Made by a program: the position numbers and the translations under genes
Part shown: positions 1 through 9,586 of the stretch, piece by piece
Numbering within the stretch: the first letter of the stretch is position 1
Layout: each line of letters begins with the position of its first letter
Assembly: GCA_015680685.1 (NCBI GenBank)
Contig: MNCI01005013.1
Coordinates: forward strand, 1,210-30,539
Direction of reading: 5' to 3'
DNA length: 29,330 bases
DNA from: Gnetum montanum
Taxonomy: Eukaryota; Streptophyta; Gnetopsida; Gnetales; Gnetaceae
Notes under the pieces: model-generated
The model's database searches: none
Told to the model about the DNA's origin: nothing
What the model saw: only the letters and a program-made list of their open reading frames with translations

Positions 1-85
1 TTAATCGTTACTAGGATTACCACACGTAACGCACGTGCTCAAAGCGGTCATACTGAGGCACCTAACTAGCCTAAGTGTGACAAGC

Positions 86-264
86 AGCTAATTCCTTGAC
101 TAGCCGTACACATCTGTAGATGCTCGTAATCAAGTCGTACTTGTCCCATGTTCTAGGAGGTAAGGGTGAGAGAATCTAATCGTGAAGAGTAGCCGATTCC
201 TTAGCTAGCCGTACACATTCGTCAATGCTCGTAACCAAGTCGTACTCATGCCGCGTTACTAGGA
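86..264 (-). repeat. Direct duplication inside family A LTR
   Basis: Two copies of a ~73-bp unit lie at 86-158 and 191-264, about 105 bp apart. Both contain TAGCCGTACACAT, then ATGCTCGTAA and AAGTCGTACT. The solo LTR at 7005-7766 goes straight from the equivalent of 70 to about 270 without these units, so the duplication is specific to this copy or subfamily. Confidence 0.75.
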
Positions 265-524
265 AAGTACTAAATAACATTAAATAAACCTATCCATGTA
301 CTGCAAGGTTTATCGACAAAGCTCGTCTTTATTGCCGTACACAACTTACGTTCAGGTACAAAGCTGTTTGAATAAAGAACCGTTCACTTGGGGGACTTCT
401 ACTGTGGGCACATGGAAAATATTCTATCTCTGGGGTGATCAATCCGCCAGAGCTTTGCTATTTCTAGCCTAGCATTGGAAATGAGGGGAGTGCCACCTCT
501 TATTTTTAGATTTGGTAGCAGACC

Positions 525-588
525 GTGATATCGTGTACGTGATATCGCAGGGGACGATGCGATATCGCGGCTTGTGCATATCGCGTCT
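525..588. repeat. Cluster of GATATCGC palindromes in U3
   Basis: At least four GATATCG/CGATATC-type palindromic hexamers to decamers occur within about 65 bp, at the U3 start of the LTR. The same cluster is present in the plus-oriented copy at 29145-29212. It sits upstream (element strand) of the TATA-like region, the position of an LTR enhancer. The regulatory role is inferred. Confidence 0.6.
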
Positions 589-593
589 CATCA

Positions 594-1330
594 GTATCTT
601 TACCTATATCCTTAGATATATTTTTATCTTTTAATTCTTTACTCATGTGTTTAGCTAAAATTTTCTTAGCTTCAATCTTCTCCAATAGCTTTGGACATTG
701 AGCTTTTCGATGATTAGGATCAAGACAATAATAACATCGATTTGGGAGCGTAAGATATGAAATTTTTTGTACAAAAGTCTTTCCTTTTACATTAAATTCT
801 AATGAGTTGGATCATTGCTATTGCATATCAATTTTGACACACACTCACTGAGTTGGTCTTGGGCAAAAGCCTAAAAAGGATTCCATATCGATAACCTCCT
901 CAAATTACGCAGCAAGAGTGTCAACATGGGGAGAAAAGTGTGATGGGAGCCCTGGAAATTCTATCCCTACTAGAAAAATACTTTTTCTCTCTTTTTCTAG
1001 GTTAAAATCATCCTTCCAGGGTTGAAGCACTAAAAAGGATCCATAAATGTCCCAAATAGATTGTTGTTTCATGAAATTTGCCATAGCCTTGGTTTGAAAA
1101 GCGAAAAGAAAGAACTCTTTGGTAAGATTAGAAGCTAGTGTTAATCTAATGTTTCAAGGTTCCCAGAACTTTTTAATCCATTCTTGGAAAACTGAGGTTG
1201 GAGGAATCCTACCAGTAAAAAAGCCAATTGCATAAAGATGGATGAAGGTTTGAACAATTTGATCAAAGATGTCTTTGAGAAAGTCAAAACATAAAATGTT
1301 GTTGTTGTCATTCATATTAGTAATATTGTC
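594..1330 (-). pseudogene. LINE-type ORF1 relic (DUF4283-like domain plus CCHC zinc knuckle)
   Basis: Minus-strand translation shows, in order, a DUF4283-like N-terminal region (about 1290-950) with fragments such as FQEWIKKFWEP, KEFFLFAFQTKAMANF, and KSIFLVGIEFPGLPSHF, followed by a perfect CX2CX4HX4C knuckle around 739-690 (CYYCLDPNHRKAQC) and a Lys-rich tail. This arrangement is typical of ORF1 of plant L1-type LINEs and of domesticated relatives; the protein binds RNA in the retrotransposition complex. Stop codons interrupt the frame (for example after KFWEP and in the linker near 830-880), so it is a relic. The tail is cut at 594 by the family A LTR. No endonuclease or RT portion follows in the window. 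Confidence 0.72.
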
Positions 1331-2373
1331 ACTGTCAATTCATTGTGAATCACTGTTGGAGGAGTTAATTATTTTTCAATTTTTCCCTCCAACATTAGAG
1401 AGTGAAGAGATAGTTTGGGTCATGTAGATCCATTGGGCCCTAGCCTAAAAGCTTTAGAGAAATAGGGTAGAGAGTGTTAAAAAAAGGAACAAATTCACCA
1501 GAAAGTCTATTCACGTTATGGCAAGTGGCACATATAGGTATTGCACCACTCATAGAAACCCTCGCCAATCTGATCTGTTGACGGGAAAAGATACCACAAA
1601 TCAATGCTCAAGCATGACCCCACCTCGCAATAGCATAATGCATGATAAAGCTAACAACCTTTTGTCAAAGATTTGTAGATGAGTAGACCCACAATAGCAA
1701 TAGTAAGAAAAACTAGTTGCAACCACGAAGATAGTCATTCCTTGCCTGAAAATAGAGAGTCCAAGTGCCACATGACAAGCACCACACTAGACACCATGTT
1801 CAGGTTTGGTATAGAAAAAGTGTACTGTCTACCGACTCTAGGCAACTTTTTGACTTTAGCAAGCTTGGATTTGATTTCAATGTTTCAAAAATCTAAATTT
1901 TCGCTAAAATAGATAAGGTTGGAACTTTATGTCTGTGTGTATGGGTTGATATTTTCTTTAGTAAATTAAAAAATCCCAAAAAATCATCCCATCTTCTATT
2001 ATTCTTTTCACCTTCCTACCATATGGTTGGATTAATTATGTATTTAAGTCATCATTGTTTTGGCCTAAAATTTTTTTTCCTTAATGTTGCATCTTTTGTT
2101 TCCAAGGCTTCTCTTGAATTTATGTTATCTATAATTCCTTATTATTCATATTTAAAGTTAGTGGAGTATTTTTCATTTGGTTAAAGCATGTTGTTTGTAA
2201 ATTCTAGGTCATAAATTTAATTCTAATGTGTATATTAATTTGATATATTATTATGTTCTACTAAAATTTTATGAAAGTTTTATGTTGGCTATACGTTAAT
2301 AAGTACACATATTCATAAAGTTTCAAGTCATATTCCACAAACCAAATGTTTGATTTCTCTAGAATTATCATTT
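1331..2373. other. Unassigned AT-rich stretch
   Basis: There is no recognisable coding region. A 77-codon open frame at 1679-1912 (+) has no motif I know and a composition typical of chance ORFs. The first ~150 bases may be the 5' leader of the LINE relic. The stretch ends at the left target duplication of element 1. Confidence 0.4.
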
Positions 2374-2378
2374 CTCCA

Positions 2379-3245
2379 TGATGAGCGGTGAAGTACCTCT
2401 ATGCCCAACCATATGAATCGCAAGCATTCATGCACGATTTGGTCAAATTCTGTGGATGGGACTAGTTGTGGCATCTAGATTGCTATGCCTTAATCGTAGT
2501 TTGCTGTCTTCCCACTTAGACTAGTGGTAGCTTTGTCATGTATGGTTTAGTCCAGAGTGAGGCATATGATTTTTATTATTTTATATTTTATTATTTTATG
2601 ATTAACAATAGGTTGAAACTCAATTTATAATCAATTCAACTAATCTACTTGCTAATTAATAATCAACTACCCTAGCATATAAGTATTCAATCCCACTTCC
2701 TGTGCACATCTTGAACACATATAATGCTACTGGATTACCAAACGTTAAGCATTTCTAAGATTACCAAGAGTCATACGTATGCTTGAAGCAATTGTACTTA
2801 TGTGCTTAATTAATTAACATGCATTAAAATACAAATATTAACTAAGTACATGAAAAGTAAATTGCATGGAAAGTAAATCTAATCTAAGTCAAAGTGCTAC
2901 AATGAATAAGAATTCATCTCGATCTTATTGTCGTTCATGAAATATGTCTAGGTACATCACCACTCGAATAAGACTCCATACAATTGAATTAGATTCACTT
3001 TGTGGGCACTCATTGATTATTCTATAAGATTATGGAATAAAATTGCAAGAGTTTAGCTACTCTATTGACAAAACTATGAAAAGCTAATGCAAAACTATTA
3101 CCCAAACCATGTGCCCAAGCGTTATATTTATAGGGCAGTCCATAACCCCCAACATTAGATATCTGACATTGTATTTGGACTCCGACCTTAAGGCTTCAAT
3201 GTCAAATACCCGCTGCTAGAGTAGATGAAACAATGTGATTCATCA
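2379..3245 (-). repeat. 3' LTR of element 1
   Basis: It starts TGATGAGCGG and ends ATTCATCA on the plus strand, and pairs with 8750-9581 along its whole length. TATATTTATAG at 3123-3133 is the minus-strand TATA box (TATAAATA) of U3. Confidence 0.93.
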
Positions 3246-3254
3246 TACCCCCAC
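3246..3254 (-). other. Polypurine tract of element 1
   Basis: TACCCCCAC directly abuts the LTR, giving GTGGGGGTA on the element strand immediately before TGATGA. The same 9-mer occurs at the equivalent place in element 2. In this family it primes plus-strand DNA synthesis. Confidence 0.85.
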
Positions 3255-5480
3255 GAATGAATGAAAACTCGTCCTCGAGTGAAGAAGAGGAGGAACAAGT
3301 TCCTTACAAAATATTGGGTAGGTATGGGATTATTGACTGACATACAAGTTGACTAACTTTGAGTGTTAGATTACAAAATTTTATTTAAGTTGATGCATAC
3401 AAAATGACATAGTGACATAAAAACTGGATAGATATTGAAGATTACAAAATTTTCAGAGGTCTTCAAGAATCCGTTGGAGATGATTCTCCCTGTTGTTGCT
3501 AGTGGTGGTAGACTTGTAACCTTGATTGTTATGTCGATGCTTCTCTGGTTATGCAGAACATTCTTGAAGAATGGACTAAAATTTCTTCTCATCGCCGCAT
3601 GGACTTAGTAAACATGCGAATCTTGACCTGCTATCTTATATGTGCTATGATGTGTACATCGCATATCCTTCGTTGTCCCTCTCTTGGCTTTGTTTTCATG
3701 CTTAGCAAAAGACCTTCTTCCTTAGGTGTTTCTTTTAACATCACCTACAATCACCAAAGGATCAACATTAGTTTTGGTAAATTTTTTTCTTAATAATCAA
3801 CCATTTTTGGATTCCTTAGTTTTCTTTTAAGCACAAGGTGATCATAACATACTATGCCCAAGGCTATGAGGTAACTAAAATCATCAAGTTGTTCACATTA
3901 TTTTGATCAATTACTATTAGTTACCATGATGTTCAAAAATAGGATGTTGGAAAAATTTCAAAAATTTTAAAGCAGGCATCCCTAGCCCCCATGACTAATA
4001 AGCGTAACTCTAGAAGCACATAGGTATTTGAATAATTGAAATCAAAGGTCTAATTTAGAAGATGGCTATGAAATATTAATGAATATGGAAATAGAAAAGT
4101 AGGGAACATTAATGAAATAGATGAGAGGTAGTCCCAAATTCATGCATAAATTTAGAGAAACCATCATTGATGTTGTTGAAGATGTGAAGGTTAGTTCAAA
4201 GCCATGATCAACAAAAGTTATGCATGTGGATCCTCCCCAAAGCAAGCTCTTGCCATAATGCCCTTGCATAACCACTTCTATAAATGTCCGTGGGCATCAA
4301 GAAGTTAAATGTAGACCTTGCCTTTGTTCTAAAAAACACACAATTGCAATGGTTAGGATGTTGAACTATATTACACAAAGCAAAAAGGCTCATAATTGCA
4401 TGTAGCAGCGAGGTGAATAATGGAATGAGAAGGGATTGTAGAGATTGGGATGTAAGGTACTTAACCATGTCCACAATAGGTTCTTGTAACAAGTGTGATT
4501 AAAATGATCAACATACCTATCCATCCAAGTTTAGACCAAGTCCATACCATAAATAGTGACCTCGCATTGATGTGTTTCATCCTACCAACCACCATGAGTC
4601 CATAGCCACCTCAAAGAATAATCATCACTCCAAAAAGAGAAGAAAACAGGAAAAGAAAGGAAAGGCCTTAGTTAGAGGGGTGACTTTAGGCATGGGTAGC
4701 ATGTCTTTCCAGCTCCATAACTAGTGCTTGTAGCCCATTATTGTGTCTAAGGGATGTGCTTTGAATTTTCATCATTGTTTATTATTTTTTTTATCTTTTC
4801 CTTCTTTTTTTGTATTTTTTTTGGATGGGAACCACATCATGCAAAGATAGAGCTTCCTTTTTATTGGTCGATGAGGGAGTGATGATACATTCCAAGAGGA
4901 GTCATAAACCACATGAAGGAAGTCAAGAAGAGACCCCAACAAGTGCCCTTGAGGTCATACCCTTTGCCATTCCTACTTGGTCGTTCCCTCTTTCTTTAAG
5001 GTACAATGATCATTGATTAATTTTAGTTTCATAAAAGAAGAACCACATTTTTTTCATGAAAAAGACCTTTAGACAATTATGTACCCAATCATCTGCTTTA
5101 CACAATTACGTACCCAATCATCTTGATAACATAGCACAAAAAACCCAACACATAGTGTTGACTTTTACATCATGAGTTGGCAATATTATTAAAAAAAACA
5201 TAAAAATACATTCATAAAGCAAAAAGAAAATGGCTCAAGAAAAGAGAAAAATATAAAGAAAAGAAAAACATTAAGAAATGGAAAACATACGAAGAATCAA
5301 AAAATTTTGGAAGAAATAGGAAAATGATAAAAAATTGTAAAACAAAAAAATATGTGAAAAATACTTATTAGTTCTGTAAGATATATGCATCTAAGTCTTT
5401 TATTTGGTTCATTTTCTTAAGTCTAGAACTAATAAATAGATCCATTGTCTCCATGCATCTTTGAAATAATCTTAAAATAT
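3255..5480 (-). other. Non-coding 3' interior of element 1
   Basis: No coding region is supportable here; the short open frames are chance frames in AT-rich DNA. Several blocks match the element 2 interior: 3310-3350 (GGTATGGGATTATT) with 12803-12830; 4195-4300 (CTTGCATAACC context) with 16640-16720; and 4640-4850 (GGCCTTAGTTAGAGG and GTGCTTTGAATT) with 17100-17350. An A-rich tract at 5170-5370 corresponds to 17740-17930. A 29-bp unit is repeated in tandem at 5073-5101 and 5102-5130 (ACAATTAYGTACCCAATCAT). Conservation between the two elements suggests that the region had a role for the element, such as packaging or RNA processing, but that is inference. Confidence 0.65.
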
Positions 5481-5599
5481 CATTTTCAAGCCACTAGGTG
5501 TCTTTTGGTTTAGTGGCTACTACATAGATTGGTCTTTGTTAACACACTTATTCCTTAGCTTTGTTGTGGGTTGTGTTAATATTTTGAATTTCTAGCCCA

Positions 5600-8500
5600 C
5601 AGTTGCACCCTTTACTATTAGTAGTGATGCATGGATTATGCTACCTTTCCACAGCAATAGGTTCATCATTTATGTCTTGTGTTGGAGTGGTGATGGTTGT
5701 TGGATTTTATGTAGGATTAGAGGATGTTGGTTGTGAAAAGGAAGGCATTGCACTAGATTGGCATTGTGCTGGCTCGAATGATGTGTTGGGTCCATACGTG
5801 GTTTGCTTCAGCTTATGACCTTTCCTCTAGAAGGGATGTTTCCTACATTGTAGTTGAGGCCCATTGGTATCAGCATGTCTATGCACATTCGTAGCACAAG
5901 TGGAATTTATTTTTGATATTGTGGTGTCAAACCTTCCTGTGTTGCTAGCAGTGGCATGTGAGTATTAGAATATTAAGGATATGCCAAAGGATGAGAGGTG
6001 TGAGGTGGTGATCTCATATAAGATGTTGTGAGATGCTGATATTTGGGAGCGTGGTAGTAATGATTTAAGGTCGAGGGAGTAGAACCAGCCAGGAAAATAG
6101 GTTGAACATGATATCTATAAGGGTTTGGCTTATAGTAAGAGTAAGGTTGGTTTGGTGGTGGCCTCCCCCATGATTGTGGTTGTTGCCATTGTGGTTGATG
6201 CCAGTGTTAAGGCTAGTAATAAGTCCCCTCAAGATAGTACAGTTGGTTTTGGGGCTGTCTAAAATTACTGCATGGAAGAGGAAATTTGCTAGGCATGTAC
6301 TTTTGTACAAACTTTAGTTTTAATGCCCCTACCCAATACTCATGTAGATGCGACAAGACTAGGCAATGGCCCTTTGGATGATCATATAGGTAAATGTCAC
6401 ATCAACCATCCTCTTCGGTGGTTGAGTCCATAGCCTCTTCCTCTACGACCATTTTCCCTTGTTGAAAAGTGTTCCTAGCTATTTTTTGTTTCTTTCTTGC
6501 GATCACTTGATTTGTTTTGTGCTACTATATCCTTTATGATTCCCTCACAAGTTTTACCTTTCTCATTCATTAATTCCGACATCTTATCTAACTTTTCTTT
6601 AATCTCAATGATAGAATTTTGTATTGACAAGGTCCATTGTAAAATCACCTCATCAAGAGCTGCCTCTTTTTCCTTATCATGGATATGGATGCTTTTGTTT
6701 TGTAGAGTTAGGTCCTAGTTATTTTCCTCTACATTCTCTCATCTACATAGCTCTCCTTCTTCTTTCGCCACATGCTTGATTAACTCTTTCATCTGATGGG
6801 TTTGTAGCTCATATAATTGACCTGGAGCATACATCCCAAGGGACTCCCTTGTTTCATTACAAAGCCCATCTATGATGTGGAAAAATGGCCTTTCCTCAAA
6901 GAAACCATGGCCTAGGCATCTATGTAGTAGTGAAGAGTATCTTTCCAAGGCCACTTCCAGGGGTTATGATTTTCTTGCTTCCACTCCTGGATTTCTTTTC
7001 TTAGTGATGAGTGGCGAAGTACCCCTACACTCAAACATATGAATACGAGCGTCTCACACGTGATCCAGTTGAACTCCAAGGACTAAGTGCTTACGTGCCT
7101 TAATAGAACACTTAAGGTTAATCAATCGTTGTCTTCCCAAACTTACTTGTATTGTCATGGTTGTATGGTTAAGTAAGCTTGAGGTATATGATTTTTATAT
7201 CTTTTATGTTTTTAATGTCTTATGCTAATAGGGGAAGGTGAAGAGAACTAAGTGACTAACTTTCATTAACTATTTACTAACTAAGTTCTAATTGTCCTAC
7301 CACTTGTATTCATTCCCACTTGCCGCACACACCCTAAACTAGTGCAATGCTATTGGGATTACCAAACGCTACTCGTTACTGGGTTACCAAGTGTTACACG
7401 TGCTCGAAGTGGTCATACTGAATGCACTTAACTAGGAGAGTCAAGGGTTGAGAGAGATTGATTATCTAGGAAAGCATTTAAACATTTAACAATAATTAAA
7501 TCCTATTTAGCTTAGTCCATATGCTACAAGGTCTATCAAAAAGTTCATCTTTATTACTGTACACAAATGTGTGCTCAGGTACAATTTGCTCGAATAAAGA
7601 TCCATTCACTTTAAGACTCCTACTATGGACACATGGAAATTATTCTAACTCTGGAATGGTAAAAATACTATAGTTTGGCTAAGGGTCTAAATCTAGATGC
7701 CTAAAACAGGGAAAGCCACCTCTTATTTATAGACATTGCGGTGGGCCACGATATCATAGCTCATCACTTAGGTTGGATACTCTCTTATAGGTTTCATATT
7801 TTTTGTTGAAAAGTTCTAGCATTGTGGACCACTAGTGAATGGAACTTGGTTCCAACGATCTATACCAACTTTCAGCTTTGTTGATTAGTATCCTAGGAAA
7901 GAGTTTAAGCTTTTACCATCCACCTTCAATGTTGTATAAGGCACATGCATCATGGAAGGCTTGTAGATGATGTTGTGGATCAGAATCATATCCTTCCATG
8001 AACTTAGGGATATTATTAATATCAAGCCTAGGTAGGCAAATTTCCTTAAGATGCTTGTGAGGTATCTTAATTACCTCTGTGATTTGCATCAAGCTCTTAG
8101 TGGCTAATAAGGGTTCATCATCATCAGGCATGTTGTGATGAAAATTTCTATTTCTATTTTTTTGATTATGATGATCTTGTCTATGCTCATTGTGATGTCT
8201 TTGATTTTTCCCTTGGGCTTGATTTTCATCTTTTTCTTGACCCTGTAGTAGAGCTATATCTCTATACCTACGTTCATCTTTGTCAGAACTAGATGTTGAA
8301 GAGGAAGAGGAAGAGGAGGAACTGGGAGAATCACCATGGCTTCTATAGTTCTCCTTGTGGTCCCTTGATTTATCTTTTCTAAGTTTAGAGGAGGTCCTAG
8401 GCTTTAAGGTCCTCCTTGTTCTAGGACTTTCTCCATCTCCTCTAGGATTGTCTACACTAGTTGAATGTAGTCTTTAGATGTAGTAAGGGTCTAAATGAGA

Positions 8501-8617
8501 ATAGAAAACACTTGTTTGAGGTTGTTCACTCTAATTTTATTTAGTATATATCCTATCATTTCTCCTATGAGTGTTCTCATCATACGATGCATTATGGGTC
8601 ATGTGTGAAGAAGACAT
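5600..8617 (-). pseudogene. gag: gag pseudogene of element 1, split by a solo LTR
   Basis: The likely start is the ATG at 8615-8617 (MSSSHMTHNASYDENTHRR), about 115 bases inside the PBS. A Ser-rich and then His/Asn/Arg-rich N-terminal part (about 8350-8120) precedes the acidic DDDEPLLATKSLMQITEV segment at about 8130-8075. The capsid-like core contains EGYDSDPQHHLQAFHDACAL (about 8000-7940) and SWYRSLEPSS, then RYSSLLHRCLGHGFFEERPF (about 6945-6885). A CCHC-like knuckle near 6400-6355 has its second Cys changed to Tyr (CDIYLYDHPKGHC). A Pro/Gln/Tyr-rich tail follows (about 6240-6080). The protein would form the virus-like particle. There are several in-frame stops plus the 762-bp LTR insertion at 7005-7766, so no product is expected. 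Pol does not follow. Confidence 0.82.
7005..7766 (-). mobile_element. Family A solo LTR nested in element 1 gag
   Basis: It starts TGATGAGTGG and ends GCTCATCA, and is flanked by perfect 5-bp duplications CTTAG at 7000-7004 and 7767-7771. The gag reading frame resumes across it: KYETYKRVSNL on the right side continues as KEIQEWKQE on the left. It keeps TATTTATAG (7733-7741) and the minus-strand AATAAAG block (about 7540-7560). It lacks most GATATCGC palindromes and the duplicated unit of the 1-593 copy. It formed by recombination between the LTRs of a full element. Confidence 0.93.
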
Positions 8618-8730
8618 GGTTTTGTGTAATAATGTGTATGACTTAAAATATTAATGTTTTCTAAGAGATAGATCGTTAATACCTTTACAGTAATCATGTA
8701 TGATATAACTAACCTAGATAACTAGCACCA

Positions 8731-8749
8731 TCCTTGGCAATTGCACTAA
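8731..8749 (-). other. Primer-binding site of element 1 (degenerate tRNA-Asp type)
   Basis: The element strand reads TTAGTGCAATTGCCAAGGA immediately after the LTR. Against the complement of the plant tRNA-Asp 3' end, as I recall it (TGGCGCCGTTGCCGGGGA), most mismatches are G-to-A or C-to-T transitions. Confidence 0.65.
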
Positions 8750-9581
8750 TGATGAGTGGCAAGGTATCCCTACGTCCAACCATATGAATCACAAGAGTTC
8801 ATGCATGATTTGGTCAAATTTCGTGGATGGGACTAGCTGTGGCATCTAGATCTCTATGGCTTGATTGTAGTTTACTATCTTTCCACTTGGACTAGTGGTA
8901 GCTTTGTCACGTATGGTTTAGTCTAGAGTGAGGCATATGATTTTTATTATTTTATATTTTATTATTCTATGATTAACAATATGTTGAAACTCAATTTATA
9001 ATCAATTCAACTAATCTAATTACTAATTAATAATTAACTATCCCAACATAAGTATCTTATCCCACTTCCTGTGCACATCTTGAACACATATAATGTTGCT
9101 AGATTACCAAACGTTAAGCATTGTTGGGATTACGAAGAGTCATACGCATGCTTGAAGTAATCATACTTCTGTGCTTAATTAATTAACATGCATTAAAATG
9201 TAAACATTAACTTAGTACATGAAAACTAAATTGCATGGAAAGTAAATCTAATCTAAGTCAAAGCATTGCAACGAATACGAATCAATCTTGATCTTATTGC
9301 TGTTTATGGAATATGTCCAGGTACATTACCACTCAAATAAGACTCCATACAACTAACTCAAATCCACTATGTGGGCACTCATTGACTATTTTGTAAGATT
9401 ACAAAATAAGACTACAAGAGTTTGGCTACTTTATTAACAAAACTATGAATAACTAATGCAAAACTATTGCCCAAACTATGTGCCTAAGTGCTATATTTAT
9501 AGGCCGGTCCATACTCCTCAACATCAGATATCAAACGTTAGATACCCGACGTTGAAGCAAATGAAACAATGGAATTCATCG
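8750..9581 (-). repeat. 5' LTR of element 1
   Basis: It starts TGATGAGTGG and ends ATTCATCG; the terminal CA has mutated to CG, and the boundary is fixed by the CTCCA duplication that follows. A TATATTTATAG box lies at 9492-9502. Confidence 0.92.
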
Positions 9582-9586
9582 CTCCA

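Larger units (their letters stand above)
1..593 (-). repeat. Family A LTR, cut by window start
   Basis: This is the U3-side part of a long terminal repeat read on the minus strand. Its terminus at 593 is TCATCA on the plus strand, the lineage-wide LTR end. It shares a conserved block at about 300-340 (GTTTATCGACAAAGCTCGTC, then TTTATTGCC) with the other LTRs; on the minus strand this contains AATAAAG, a likely poly(A) signal. Positions 409-593 match the reverse complement of 29127-29330, with the first ~50 bases identical, and match the solo LTR at 7005-7766 more loosely. It abuts a LINE-type ORF1 relic at 594. The rest of the element lies outside the window, so solo LTR versus full element cannot be decided. 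Confidence 0.88.
2379..9581 (-). mobile_element. Element 1: LTR retrotransposon, Ty3/gypsy Athila/Tat-like, pol-less
   Basis: The element is complete at both ends. The LTRs are 2379-3245 and 8750-9581, flanked by the 5-bp target duplication CTCCA at 2374-2378 and 9582-9586. A primer-binding site (8731-8749) and polypurine tract (3246-3254) show that it runs on the minus strand. The interior holds a decayed gag (about 8617-5600) carrying a solo LTR insertion, then a long non-coding 3' region homologous to that of element 2. I find no RT, RNase H or integrase, so it was probably mobilised in trans or lost pol by deletion. The LTRs differ at roughly 12% of sites in the first 200 bp by eye, so the insertion is old. 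Confidence 0.93.

Noticed and set aside
1679-1912. 77-codon plus-strand frame
   Set aside because: No motif, no homologous copy in the window, and length expected by chance.
4208-4492. 94-codon minus frame in the element 1 interior
   Set aside because: The homologous part of element 2 (16600-16850) does not keep it open, so it is non-coding.
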